Below, one piece after another: positions 16,194 through 24,753 of a DNA stretch of 31,046 bases. Source of the stretch: UBA7332 sp051652645 (GTDB lineage: Bacteria; Bacteroidota; Bacteroidia; Bacteroidales; UBA7332); assembly GCA_051652645.1 (NCBI GenBank), contig JBOFUP010000022.1, forward strand, positions 1 to 31,046, written 5' to 3'. The stretch's first letter is position 1. The number at the start of each line of letters is the position of its first letter. A program made the translations under genes and the position numbers. The notes beneath the pieces are model-generated. The model was given only the letters and a program-made list of their open reading frames with translations, was not told where the DNA came from and did not search any database.

Positions 16194-17316
16194 ATAGTGG
16201 CTCATGTTTGTGTGGATTAAAACTATTATAAGGGGCATCTAAATGGTAACCAGCCGTTGCAAAGAGCTCAAAGAAACTACAAAAGCGAAAAGATAAATTA
16301 CCTCTTGCTTGAACTGACCATAGACGTGGAGGAAGAGTCGCTGGCTCCTTATCTGATACTATATTTATGTGTGAATACCCCAAATCAGCACTAATACCAA
16401 TTCTTCTCCACTCATATTTGTATCCTTTTCTATAGGTAAACGCTCCAGAATATGATTTGCCAGTGTGATCATATGGATATCCTATGGCCAAGATATTATA
16501 GCTATATCTGTTCTGAAATCTTATCCCAAAGTTATATGCAGTCATAGAACCACCCCAAACTACTGCCTTTATATCGGTAGTAGGTTTAAGATTCACCAAA
16601 CCTAACTGCACCTTTGCCCTATCATAAGCATAGTTTATAAGACCCATCTGCACTCCACTAACCTCTCGACCTGCAACATTAATAAGGCCCACTTGAGCTC
16701 CATATACACTCTTTGCATAGTTGATAATACCAATCTGTGCTCCATACAACTCACCCAAAGATGTGTTTAGAAAACCCGACAACTGTAATCCCCTTGTTCT
16801 ATTGCCTGACACATTTGTGAAGGAAGAGATCTGCGCGCCAACGATATCTCGAGCATTGAAATTAGAGAATAAGGCTAATTGAAGACCCTTACTATAACCT
16901 ATTGTAAAGTTTGTCACACCAGAGAGTTGAACTCCCTCAATAGATCCATACAATATATTTGTAGCGCCAGCAAACGTAAGGCCTGCCGTGTGACCCTGCG
17001 AGTAGGAAGTAAGCCCACTAAAAGAGAAACCCTTCAGACCATCCCTACTTATATTATATATCCCCGATATATTAGCACCTATTATCTTGCACTCACTTCG
17101 AGAGCCCAATATACTCACTCCAAGACCTTGAATATTTTTATTTACTAATACAGGCAATCCAAGTACAAAGCAACTATACTGATCTGGGGCAAGAGTAGAA
17201 GTACTTCTTCCTAACCCAAATAGTGATATATTTATAGGTTTACAATCCCGTTCTACATCATTTGCTCGGATTGTATATGGCAATAGTAATATTATTATAC
17301 AATATATAATTCTCAT
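16168..17316 (-). CDS. Exported protein with 14-16 residue GxQ...N repeats
   Basis: This 382-residue protein (ATG at 17316) starts with a signal peptide MRIIYCIIILLLPYTIRA. From about residue 64 to 243 it has roughly ten repeats of 14-16 residues, in which a Gly-x-Gln with alternating hydrophobics is followed by Asn (for example GVQLSGVTNF, GLQLSGFLNT, GAQIGIINYA). The first repeats are 16 residues long and the later ones 14-15. Such a pattern suggests a stacked beta structure. The C-terminal 130 residues look like beta strands and end in phenylalanine, as in outer-membrane proteins. I do not know a function; it resembles proteins called surface repeat proteins elsewhere. A longer ORF from 17385 exists but would put 23 residues before the signal peptide. 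It lies between the AraC and DUF3943 genes. Confidence 0.75.
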   Translation of the reverse strand: MRIIYCIIILLLPYTIRANDVERDCKPINISLFGLGRSTSTLAPDQYSCFVLGLPVLVNKNIQGLGVSILGSRSECKIIGANISGIYNISRDGLKGFSFSGLTSYSQGHTAGLTFAGATNILYGSIEGVQLSGVTNFTIGYSKGLQLALFSNFNARDIVGAQISSFTNVSGNRTRGLQLSGFLNTSLGELYGAQIGIINYAKSVYGAQVGLINVAGREVSGVQMGLINYAYDRAKVQLGLVNLKPTTDIKAVVWGGSMTAYNFGIRFQNRYSYNILAIGYPYDHTGKSYSGAFTYRKGYKYEWRRIGISADLGYSHINIVSDKEPATLPPRLWSVQARGNLSFRFCSFFELFATAGYHLDAPYNSFNPHKHEPLYEIGFNLF

Positions 17317-17399
17317 AGATTGATCTCCTACTATTAGTTTGAAGTGCAGATAATTATAACACTCCAAAAGAATAAAAGTAAGCAAACGATTACATTAAT

Positions 17400-18236
17400 T
17401 CACAAACACAACTGTCGCCTAAACTCCTTTGGTGATATACCACAGCTATGCTTGAACCTCTTTGCGAAGTACGAGGCATCATAAAATCCCAATATATGAG
17501 ACACTTCTGATATTGTCAACGTAGTATCGCTCAACATCTTTTTGGCATAAGATATCCTATGCTCCATCAATAAAGCCGATGCACATTTGCCTGTTGTGGC
17601 CTTTATTACCTTATTTAGGTGATTAGGTGAAATCGAGAGTTCACAAGAAAACCATTCCAATGACCTATTATTAGTAACCTCCGTCTCAATAAGCTCTGTA
17701 AATTGATGCATAAGAGTGAAATAACGCATCGGATAAAGATCTAGCATCGACTCCTCTAGCTCATTATTAACCTCAAATAGTAATGCCTGTAGGTAAATAT
17801 TAACTAGTTGCCTTGGTATATTAGGCGTGGTTACTCTCCTAAATAAAGTCGTTATATGATCAGATAATTTCGGTGAAAGCCTAAGCGGATAACGCTGCAT
17901 GAAACTTGCTGCCGTTAAAACAATATCGTAGATCTTTGTATCCAAAACATCAGCTACTGACCCTTTGCTAAAGCTAACATAGTATCCTTTTATGTTTACA
18001 TCACTCTCAATTACTCGCTTAATGGTATTGGGTAACGACACCAATATCTCCCTACTATTTATCCTTATGCTCTCGCGGTTACTCTCCAAAACTATGTAGC
18101 CCTTCTCTATAAACAGAACCTCATAATCATAACTTGATTGGTAGTGACTTTCATTGGCTTTTTCAGCCAAATATTCATCGATAGAGATAACATTAAAGCC
18201 ACCATTGCGTCCAACATTAGTATTGTTATATTTCAT
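17400..18236 (-). CDS. AraC family transcriptional regulator
   Basis: This 278-residue protein has a typical AraC C-terminal DNA-binding domain (about residues 190-275) with two helix-turn-helix units; SPNHLNKVIK lies in the first, and the signature ISEVSHILGFYDASYFAKRF followed by CGISPKEFR covers the second. The N-terminal part resembles a small cupin-type ligand domain, but without clear binding residues. It is transcribed divergently from the TonB-dependent receptor gene with 189 bp between them, and upstream of the repeat-protein and DUF3943 genes. The simplest inference is that it controls one or both of these units in response to the receptor's substrate. Confidence 0.88.
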   Translation of the reverse strand: MKYNNTNVGRNGGFNVISIDEYLAEKANESHYQSSYDYEVLFIEKGYIVLESNRESIRINSREILVSLPNTIKRVIESDVNIKGYYVSFSKGSVADVLDTKIYDIVLTAASFMQRYPLRLSPKLSDHITTLFRRVTTPNIPRQLVNIYLQALLFEVNNELEESMLDLYPMRYFTLMHQFTELIETEVTNNRSLEWFSCELSISPNHLNKVIKATTGKCASALLMEHRISYAKKMLSDTTLTISEVSHILGFYDASYFAKRFKHSCGISPKEFRRQLCL

Positions 18237-18291
18237 AAGCTTAACACCTCCAACACGTCAATCATAACGTTTGTAAATTAATCATAGAGTG

Positions 18292-18321
18292 CAAAACTAA
18301 TATATAAATGGGGTTTACAAC
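18292..18321 (-). promoter_or_regulatory. Probable promoter for the AraC gene
   Basis: On the minus strand there is GTTG (18318-18321), 18 bases, then TAGTTTTG (18292-18299). The -7 element is a full TAnnTTTG match and the -33 element keeps TTG. It is 55 bases before the start codon. Confidence 0.5.
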
Positions 18322-18386
18322 TATGATATGATTGAATATTACCACTAATAGTTGCATATATAACAAACTAAGAGGCATAAATAGCT

Positions 18387-18394
18387 TAATTTTG
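18387..18394 (+). promoter_or_regulatory. -7 box for the TonB-dependent receptor gene
   Basis: TAATTTTG matches TAnnTTTG and lies 31 bases before the ATG. The usual -33 TTTG is absent, which fits a promoter that needs an activator such as the divergent AraC protein. Confidence 0.5.
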
Positions 18395-18425
18395 CACTGA
18401 AATAAATATCGCCCAAAAGAAAACT

Positions 18426-20729
18426 ATGAAGCATCTAATAGCGATTTGCGCTACAACGCTCCTTTCATCTCCTCTATTTGCAATTGAGGGAGAGAAAAAT
18501 GATAAGATAAAGACAGTGGAACTCAATGAAGTTCAGATAACATCAATGCCTAAAGAGACTCAATCTCTGCTAAAGATACCAAGCTCTGTTTCTCAGCTCA
18601 ATTCTTCAACAATAGAGAGCTACAACGTTACCTCGATGAAAGATGTAAGTACACTTATACCTAACTTTTTCATTCCTGACTATGGCTCCAAACTTACATC
18701 TGCTCTATATATACGCGGCGTAGGATCTCGATTGAATACTCCTGCTGTTGCTCTATATGTAGACAATGTCCCATATCTAGACAAGAGTAGCTTCGACTTC
18801 GACTTCTATGATGTGGAGAGAATAGACGTCCTACGTGGCCCTCAAGGAACACTATATGGACGCAACACCCTTGGTGGTGTAGTACATGTGCACACAAGAT
18901 CTCCTCTTCAATCTGAGATGACAAGAATTTCTATAGGCGGAGGTAACTATGGAGAACTGCGTGCAACACTTGCCAGACATCACCAATTCAGAGATGACCT
19001 TGCTTTCTCAATTAGCGGATATGTTGATCGTAATGATGGGTACTTCAAAAATAGCTCTACAGGCAAACGTGTTGACCCTTCACTGACTACAGGCGGACGG
19101 GCAAGATTGGTTTGGAGACCATCATCCGACCTTAGGATGGAGCTCGGCGGACAGTATGACTTCGTAGACCAAGGTGGATATGCATATGGTGCTTACAACG
19201 ATTCGACAGGAAAAGTAAGCAGCGTAAACTACAACGATGAATCAGGATATATGCGACGTCTTTCAAATATAAACTACTCGCTTATTTACGACTTCGGAAG
19301 ATATAGATTGACATCCACGAGTAGCTTTCAAGCTCTTAGTGACCATATGAAGATGGATCAAGACTACACACCACGATCAATATTCACTCTTGATCAATTG
19401 CAGAAACAAAATAGTATATCGCAGGAGATAGTAGTGCGTTCAGAAAATCAACGAGACTACCAGTTCGTTACTGGATTCTCTGGTTTCTACCAATCAAATA
19501 AGAACAATTCTCCTGTTGTATTCAAAGAAGATGGTGTGAAAGATCTTTTCCAAAACAATCTTGACAGAATACCATCATTCGTAGGAAAAGCAACTGTCAC
19601 GGACGAGACAATGAGAGTTGATGGCGACTTCTCTATGCCAACAATTTCTGCGGCTCTTTTCCACCAGATGGATTTCCATAGACTTTTTGGAGTGGAGGGT
19701 CTATCATTAACTCTTGGACTAAGAGGCGAGTATGAGTCTATAAAGATGAAATACAACACTGGGGCAAACCTTAATGTCAATTGGAAGCAAAACATGCCTG
19801 ATCTTCCTGCACGAGATATAAAAGGGGAGGTAATTTTCAATGGCAACGAGAGTGTCGACTATTGGCAGCTTCTACCAAAGTTTGCCCTAAAGTATGACTT
19901 CGATAAGTATAACATGATCTACGCTAATGTGGCTCGTGGTTATAAGTCTGGTGGATTCAACTTCCAAGGATTCTCAGATCTTATTCAAAACTTCTTGACT
20001 GAGGATATTATGAATAAGATGTATGGAAAGCCTGCTGTTGACACTGAGATAGTAAACATTCGCGATTATACGAAATATGACCCTGAGTACAATTGGAGTT
20101 ATGAGCTAGGATACAAAGGCGAGCTTATAAAAAATAGATGGTTTGCGGAGGCTGCTCTGTTTGCTATTGAAAGCCGCAATCAACAGATTACGCAATTTGC
20201 ACCTGCTGGTTTTGGACGTATGGCAAAGAACGCAGGACGATCTCATAGCGCAGGTGTAGAACTATCTACGAGAGCTGAAATAGTAAGCAATCTATGGTTG
20301 AATGCTTCTTATGGATTCACCAATGCTAGATTCACTCAATATAAAGACTCTGTCAAGATTGATGGTGAGATACAAGAGGTGGACTACAAGAATAAAAGAG
20401 TGCCAATGGTGCCTAGACACACTCTTTCTATTGGTTTAAACTACTCAAAAGCTATTAATAACAAAGTGATAGATCGTATATCATGTTCTACACATTTAAA
20501 TGGTGCTGGGGAGATATATTGGACTGAGTCTAACACTCGTAAGCAGCCTTTCTATATGACCCTCGACGCTAAGCTATCTCTGCATCACAAAAAGCTAAGG
20601 GTGGATCTATGGAGCAAAAACATAACAAACACAAACTACCAAGCATTCTACTTTGAGAGCATGGGCTCCCCATTTGCTCAGCTTGGTAAACCTGTTACGT
20701 TTGGCGCTGACCTTGTAGTTAGATTCTAA
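18426..20729 (+). CDS. TonB-dependent outer-membrane receptor (FecA/FepA-like, not SusC-type)
   Basis: This 767-residue protein has a signal peptide (about residues 1-19), a plug domain (about 33-160) with the typical IRGVGSR, ERIDVLRGPQGTLYGRNTLGG and VHTRSP segments, and a beta-barrel ending in the aromatic VRF. There is no N-terminal carboxypeptidase-like domain and no SusD partner, so uptake of iron chelates, haem, cobalamin or a similar small ligand is more likely than glycan import. The substrate cannot be read from the sequence. It is divergent from an AraC regulator, a common arrangement for receptors induced by their ligand. A strong hairpin terminator follows. Confidence 0.9.
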   Translation: MKHLIAICATTLLSSPLFAIEGEKNDKIKTVELNEVQITSMPKETQSLLKIPSSVSQLNSSTIESYNVTSMKDVSTLIPNFFIPDYGSKLTSALYIRGVGSRLNTPAVALYVDNVPYLDKSSFDFDFYDVERIDVLRGPQGTLYGRNTLGGVVHVHTRSPLQSEMTRISIGGGNYGELRATLARHHQFRDDLAFSISGYVDRNDGYFKNSSTGKRVDPSLTTGGRARLVWRPSSDLRMELGGQYDFVDQGGYAYGAYNDSTGKVSSVNYNDESGYMRRLSNINYSLIYDFGRYRLTSTSSFQALSDHMKMDQDYTPRSIFTLDQLQKQNSISQEIVVRSENQRDYQFVTGFSGFYQSNKNNSPVVFKEDGVKDLFQNNLDRIPSFVGKATVTDETMRVDGDFSMPTISAALFHQMDFHRLFGVEGLSLTLGLRGEYESIKMKYNTGANLNVNWKQNMPDLPARDIKGEVIFNGNESVDYWQLLPKFALKYDFDKYNMIYANVARGYKSGGFNFQGFSDLIQNFLTEDIMNKMYGKPAVDTEIVNIRDYTKYDPEYNWSYELGYKGELIKNRWFAEAALFAIESRNQQITQFAPAGFGRMAKNAGRSHSAGVELSTRAEIVSNLWLNASYGFTNARFTQYKDSVKIDGEIQEVDYKNKRVPMVPRHTLSIGLNYSKAINNKVIDRISCSTHLNGAGEIYWTESNTRKQPFYMTLDAKLSLHHKKLRVDLWSKNITNTNYQAFYFESMGSPFAQLGKPVTFGADLVVRF

Positions 20730-20753
20730 TTATAAGGGGAAAAAATTATAATG

Positions 20754-20790
20754 AATCGTGATCCTGAGCAATAGACTCAAGATCACGATT
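20754..20790 (+). terminator. Intrinsic terminator after the TonB receptor gene
   Basis: A perfect 10 bp stem AATCGTGATC/GATCACGATT, extended by TGAG/CTCA after one mismatch, followed by a run of T. It lies 24 bases after the stop codon. Confidence 0.85.
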
Positions 20791-20900
20791 TTTTAATATA
20801 ATATATCTTCTGTCATTAACTATACTAACCTTATAAGAGAGAGTAAGTATCATCCTCAAAAAGAGATACTATTGAGCTCAATGTATGTATCTCTAGAAAC

Positions 20901-20974
20901 ACGTACGTATTTATATCGAAATACGTACGTGTTTGTGTTGAAGTACGTACGTATTTGAAGTAAAGTACGTACGT
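20901..20974. repeat. Phased ACGTACGT array B, four copies, 22 bp period
   Basis: Four perfect ACGTACGT palindromes start at 20901, 20923, 20945 and 20967, again with an exact 22 bp period. The 14 bp between copies differs from array A except for T-rich bases after and A-rich bases before each core. The left edge AGAAAC followed by the first core and ATTT is nearly the same as in array A. The outer flanks CTCTAGAAAC (left) and TTTTGAGAG (right) are partly inverted copies. The array sits between the convergent ends of the TonB receptor and ackA genes. The 474 bp between those genes holds only the two terminators and this array. Confidence 0.9.
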
Positions 20975-21142
20975 ATTTTGAGAGTTACTCTAAGGCAGCA
21001 GATAAGAAGCAAGCAGACAGTAATATAGATGATCTATTCCTAATCAACAGATTGTAGTTTATCTTATTAAACTAATCATGGCTACTCTAGAGCCTGTTGC
21101 CCATCAAAATCTAGTGGATAATAGTCTTGTATATATAAAAAA

Positions 21143-21182
21143 GCAAGGGGTATTAAGAGCCTAAACTCGTAATACCCCTTGC
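21143..21182 (-). terminator. Intrinsic terminator of the pta-hbd-ackA operon
   Basis: A perfect 13 bp stem (21143-21155 with 21170-21182) and an inner GAG/CTC pair, followed on the minus strand by TTTTTT. It begins 22 bases after the ackA stop. Confidence 0.9.
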
Positions 21183-21203
21183 AATATCTTGTTCAGATTG
21201 AGA

Positions 21204-22400
21204 TTACGAAAGAATCATCTTTGTATCTTCTGCAATCATCATCTCTTCGTCTGTTGGAACAACAGCCACCTTAACACGAGAAGTTGGCTTCGTAATGATA
21301 GCTTCTTGACCACGTAGTTTGTGGTTCTTCTGCTCGTCAAACTCAACACCTAGGAACTCCAATGCTTTACAGATCTCTGCACGACTCTCCCACTGGTTTT
21401 CACCAACACCACCTGTGAAGATGATAGCATCAACACCGTTCAACGCTGCTGCATAAGCACCAATGTATTTGATGATGCGGTAGTCGTAAAGCTCAAGTGT
21501 CATTGCTGCACGCTCGTTACCTTGTGAAATAGCATCAAAGATGTCACGCATGTCAGAAGAAACTCCTGAAAGACCCATAACACCTGATTGCTTGTTCAAA
21601 AGGCTTGATACTTCAGCTGCACCAATACCCTCTTTCTCCATCAAGAAAGTGATGATGCCTGCATCTATGTCTCCAGAACGTGTTCCCATCAATAGACCTT
21701 CAACTGGAGTGAATCCCATTGTTGTATCTACAGACTCACCGTTTTTGATAGCGGCGATAGAACCACCATTACCAACGTGGCAAGTAATAAGTTTGCTGTT
21801 TTTAGGATCTAGACCTAGGTATTCACATGCACGCTGTGATACATAGCGGTGGCTAGTTCCGTGGAAACCATAACGACGGATACCGTACTTCTCGTACAAT
21901 TCGTAAGGAATACCATACATGAACGCCTTTTTAGGCATAGTTTGGTGGAATGCTGTATCGAACACACCAACTTGTGGTACGTTAGGCATAAGCTCTTTAA
22001 CAGCGTAGATACCCTTCAAGTTTGGTGGGTTGTGTAGAGGAGCGATGTCGATACACTCAACCATTTTAGCGATAACCTCGTCTGTGATCAATACACTTGA
22101 GTTAAACTTATCACCACCATGAACAACACGATGACCTACAGCATCAATCTCCTCAAGAGACTTAATACAACCATACTTGTCACTTAGCAATACGCCAAGA
22201 ATGTACTCGATAGCTGCATTGTGCTCCATGATCTCGCCTTCAAGGACAGCTTTATCTCCGTTTGGAAGAGTTAGTTTAAGGAATGAACCTTTCAAACCAA
22301 TTTTTTCGATACCACCTTGAGCTAGAACTTCTTTAGAAGCCATGTTGATGAGTTTGTACTTAACAGACGAACTCCCGCAGTTTAAAACTAAAATTTTCAT
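21204..22400 (-). CDS. ackA: Acetate kinase
   Basis: This 398-residue cytoplasmic enzyme converts acetyl phosphate and ADP to acetate and ATP, the last step of acetate fermentation. The N terminus MKILVLNCGSSSVKYKL is the ASKHA nucleotide-binding start of acetate kinases; GHRVVHGG, FDTAFHQTMP, RRYGFHGTSH and the GTRSGDIDAG segment are also present. Length and motifs are normal. It is the last gene of the pta-hbd-ackA operon, 62 bases after the Hbd-like gene, and ends in a strong terminator. Confidence 0.96.
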   Translation of the reverse strand: MKILVLNCGSSSVKYKLINMASKEVLAQGGIEKIGLKGSFLKLTLPNGDKAVLEGEIMEHNAAIEYILGVLLSDKYGCIKSLEEIDAVGHRVVHGGDKFNSSVLITDEVIAKMVECIDIAPLHNPPNLKGIYAVKELMPNVPQVGVFDTAFHQTMPKKAFMYGIPYELYEKYGIRRYGFHGTSHRYVSQRACEYLGLDPKNSKLITCHVGNGGSIAAIKNGESVDTTMGFTPVEGLLMGTRSGDIDAGIITFLMEKEGIGAAEVSSLLNKQSGVMGLSGVSSDMRDIFDAISQGNERAAMTLELYDYRIIKYIGAYAAALNGVDAIIFTGGVGENQWESRAEICKALEFLGVEFDEQKNHKLRGQEAIITKPTSRVKVAVVPTDEEMMIAEDTKMILS

Positions 22401-22462
22401 TATGTTCTTGTATAATACTTGATTTTCTTAATATCCTAATCCTTACGTAATACGAAGTTTGG

Positions 22463-23416
22463 TTAGCGAATAAGCTTGCCGTCTGCATCATATTGGTAGA
22501 AACCTGATCCTGTGCTTACACCTAAGTGCTTAGCACGGAATAGTCGCTTAAGTATAGGAGATGGTACATATTTCTTGTCACCATACTCGTTATACATATT
22601 GTTCATCAAAGCAACCATCTTGCCGATACCTATGACATCAGCAGTACGGAAAACACCAAGACGGTGTCCCCATCCTGTACAGATAAGTCTGTCGATCTCC
22701 TCTTTTGTTGTCACGTTCTCCATAAGCATTTGACATGCTTCGTTCAACATAACAGCAAACATACGCACGCTAACTAAACCAGCAGACTCTTGCACGTTGA
22801 TAACATCGTGCTTGATCATCTTGGCTAGAGTGATTACTTTGTTGTATGTCTCCTCTGAAGTGTATAGACCTTTTACTATCTCAAGGATCTTAGCATCTGG
22901 TTGTGACACTAAGAAGTGGAGGCTTATGCAACGCTCTTTGTGATGAAGGTCAGCAGCAAGCTCAGAGATGATTACTGTTGAAGCATTAGTTGCGATGATA
23001 GCATCCTTAGCTAAAACTTTCTCTAACTTGTGAAATACCTCTTTACGAAGTCCGTTGTTACGCTCTCCTGTTTCGCTCTCGTGACGAGTACACTCTATCA
23101 CGAAATCACAGTCGTGAAGATCTTCGTAGTTCATCGTACCAACGATGCGGCTAAGAATAGTTTTCTTCTCTCCTGTTGTCAATCCCCAGTTCTCAACTTT
23201 TGTGTCGAGACTACGGCTGATATTATTAAATGCTACATCAATCTTATCTTGCGATAACTCAAGGAAAATAACCTCAAGTCCTGCAGATGCAGCTTGTCTA
23301 ACGACATTCTGCCCCTCGCGTCCACAACCCACTACACCAATTCTAGAGAATGTTGTTTTTGCTCTCTCTGTTGAATTGAGTCCAAAAGGCTCAATTGCCT
23401 CTTTAAATTCTGCCAT
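22463..23416 (-). CDS. 3-hydroxyacyl-CoA (3-hydroxybutyryl-CoA) dehydrogenase family protein with divergent active site
   Basis: A 317-residue protein from the ATG at 23416 (an upstream start at 23449 adds 11 residues). The Rossmann motif GCGREG (30-35) and the C-terminal domain, ending in TGSGFYQYD, show the 3-hydroxyacyl-CoA dehydrogenase family. Important positions differ: the usual HFFNP is HFLVSQP (H167 kept, Asn replaced), the usual Asn in the GFVVNR motif is replaced by Val (GLVSVR, 213-218), and the VIEAxxE segment has an insertion (VIECTRHE). It may have another substrate or reduced activity. It lies between pta (38-base gap) and ackA (62-base gap), so it is probably expressed with both. 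I leave out the symbol hbd for this reason. Confidence 0.8.
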   Translation of the reverse strand: MAEFKEAIEPFGLNSTERAKTTFSRIGVVGCGREGQNVVRQAASAGLEVIFLELSQDKIDVAFNNISRSLDTKVENWGLTTGEKKTILSRIVGTMNYEDLHDCDFVIECTRHESETGERNNGLRKEVFHKLEKVLAKDAIIATNASTVIISELAADLHHKERCISLHFLVSQPDAKILEIVKGLYTSEETYNKVITLAKMIKHDVINVQESAGLVSVRMFAVMLNEACQMLMENVTTKEEIDRLICTGWGHRLGVFRTADVIGIGKMVALMNNMYNEYGDKKYVPSPILKRLFRAKHLGVSTGSGFYQYDADGKLIR

Positions 23417-23454
23417 AATGAAGATGTTGTTTAAAGGTAGATAATTCAAGAATA

Positions 23455-24468
23455 CTATTTTGATGCTTTGATACCGATAGCTTGGTTTGCAGTGATAGCA
23501 ACCAACGCATAGATATCTTCAACAGAACAGCCACGTGAAAGGTCATTAATAGGAGCTGCAATACCTTGAAGGATTGGACCTACGGCTTCTGCTCCTGCTA
23601 GACGCTGTACTAGCTTGTATGAAATATTACCAACTTCTAGAGTAGGGAATACAAGTACGTTTGCTTGACCTGCAATCTCACTACCTGGGGCTTTGCTTTG
23701 ACCTACAGCAGCAACAATAGCAGCATCTGCTTGCATCTCGCCATCGATTTTCAAAGTTGGGTCCATCTCTTTAGCCAAACGAGTAGCCTCAACTACTTTG
23801 TCTACCATCTCATGCTTTGCACTCCCTTTAGTAGAGAAGCTCAACATCGCAATCTTAGGTTCTATGCCTGCAATAGCTCTTGTGGTGTGACCAGTAGATA
23901 CAGCGATCTGTGCAAGCTCTTGTGCAGTAGGGTTTGGATGTACAGCACAGTCAGCAAAGACCATAAGCCCGTCAGTACCCCACTTGTTGTCTTTCATAAA
24001 CATCAAGAAAGCGCCAGAAACGACACTGATACCAGGAAGGGTTTTAACGATCTGGAATGCAGGACGTAGTACATTGCCTGTTGTGTTTTGAGCACCAGCA
24101 ACTTCACCATCAGCATCACCATTTTTGATCATAAGACAAGCTAGGTACAAAGGATCTTGTGCTAGTTTAGCTGCTTGCTCCTCTGTCATTCCTTTGCTCT
24201 TACGAAGGTCGAAAAGAAGATTTGTGTATAGTTCTTTCTTTTCGTGGTTTGCTGGATCAACAATTAGAGCTTTGTCTAGGTTTGTCAAACTGTTCTTTGC
24301 TGCCAAAGTAGCAATTTCTGATGGAGATCCAATTAGGATTATTTCTGCAATTCCATCTTTCAATAACTTGTCAGCAGCAATGAGTGTGCGCTCTTCTGTT
24401 CCTTCTGGAAGCACGATGCGTTGCTTGTTTGCTTTTGCACGTGCGTAGATCTGATTCATTAATTCCAT
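23455..24468 (-). CDS. pta: Phosphate acetyltransferase
   Basis: This 337-residue cytoplasmic enzyme converts acetyl-CoA and phosphate to acetyl phosphate. It is the short Pta form without the N-terminal DRTGG domains. Typical segments are RIVLPEGTEERTL near the N terminus, DGEVAGAQNTTGNVLRPA in the middle, and KAPGSEIAGQANVLVFP and NDLSRGCSVEDIY near the C terminus. Phosphate butyryltransferase is less likely because ackA is in the same operon. The start may be the first ATG or the ATG three codons later. It is the first gene of the operon, with a TACATTTG box 57 bases upstream. Confidence 0.94.
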   Translation of the reverse strand: MELMNQIYARAKANKQRIVLPEGTEERTLIAADKLLKDGIAEIILIGSPSEIATLAAKNSLTNLDKALIVDPANHEKKELYTNLLFDLRKSKGMTEEQAAKLAQDPLYLACLMIKNGDADGEVAGAQNTTGNVLRPAFQIVKTLPGISVVSGAFLMFMKDNKWGTDGLMVFADCAVHPNPTAQELAQIAVSTGHTTRAIAGIEPKIAMLSFSTKGSAKHEMVDKVVEATRLAKEMDPTLKIDGEMQADAAIVAAVGQSKAPGSEIAGQANVLVFPTLEVGNISYKLVQRLAGAEAVGPILQGIAAPINDLSRGCSVEDIYALVAITANQAIGIKASK

Positions 24469-24524
24469 ACTCGGTATCGGCTATATATTTTAATAAGTTT
24501 GTCTATGTTGGCGCTTTTACGCTA

Positions 24525-24532
24525 CAAATGTA
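24525..24532 (-). promoter_or_regulatory. -7 box for the pta operon
   Basis: On the minus strand this reads TACATTTG, matching TAnnTTTG. A TTTG lies 24 bases further upstream (24557-24560), which is longer than the usual 19-21. Transcription would start about 50 bases before the ATG. Confidence 0.45.
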
Positions 24533-24663
24533 CTATATTTTGTAATATTGAGATAGCAAAAATGCAACAAAAAACACTCTATTTAGCTCCTTTATAATGT
24601 TTTTTAGTTAGTCGCCCAGAATAAATATGTTTGATGAGTTGACACATTAGACACTTTTTTCTC

Positions 24664-24671
24664 TATTTTTG
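24664..24671 (+). promoter_or_regulatory. -7 box for the fdtA gene run
   Basis: TATTTTTG matches TAnnTTTG and lies 82 bases before the fdtA ATG. A GTTG lies 22 bases upstream (24638-24641), a slightly long spacing. Confidence 0.4.
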
Positions 24672-24753
24672 GCAACAACAATCTGGCTTAGAATAACAAT
24701 CTCAATGAATAACACCACACAAACGGTTGAAGTTCTTGACAAATAGATAGTAA

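Noticed and set aside
23665..24069. 134-codon plus-strand ORF
   Set aside because: It lies fully within pta on the other strand and has no recognisable protein features.
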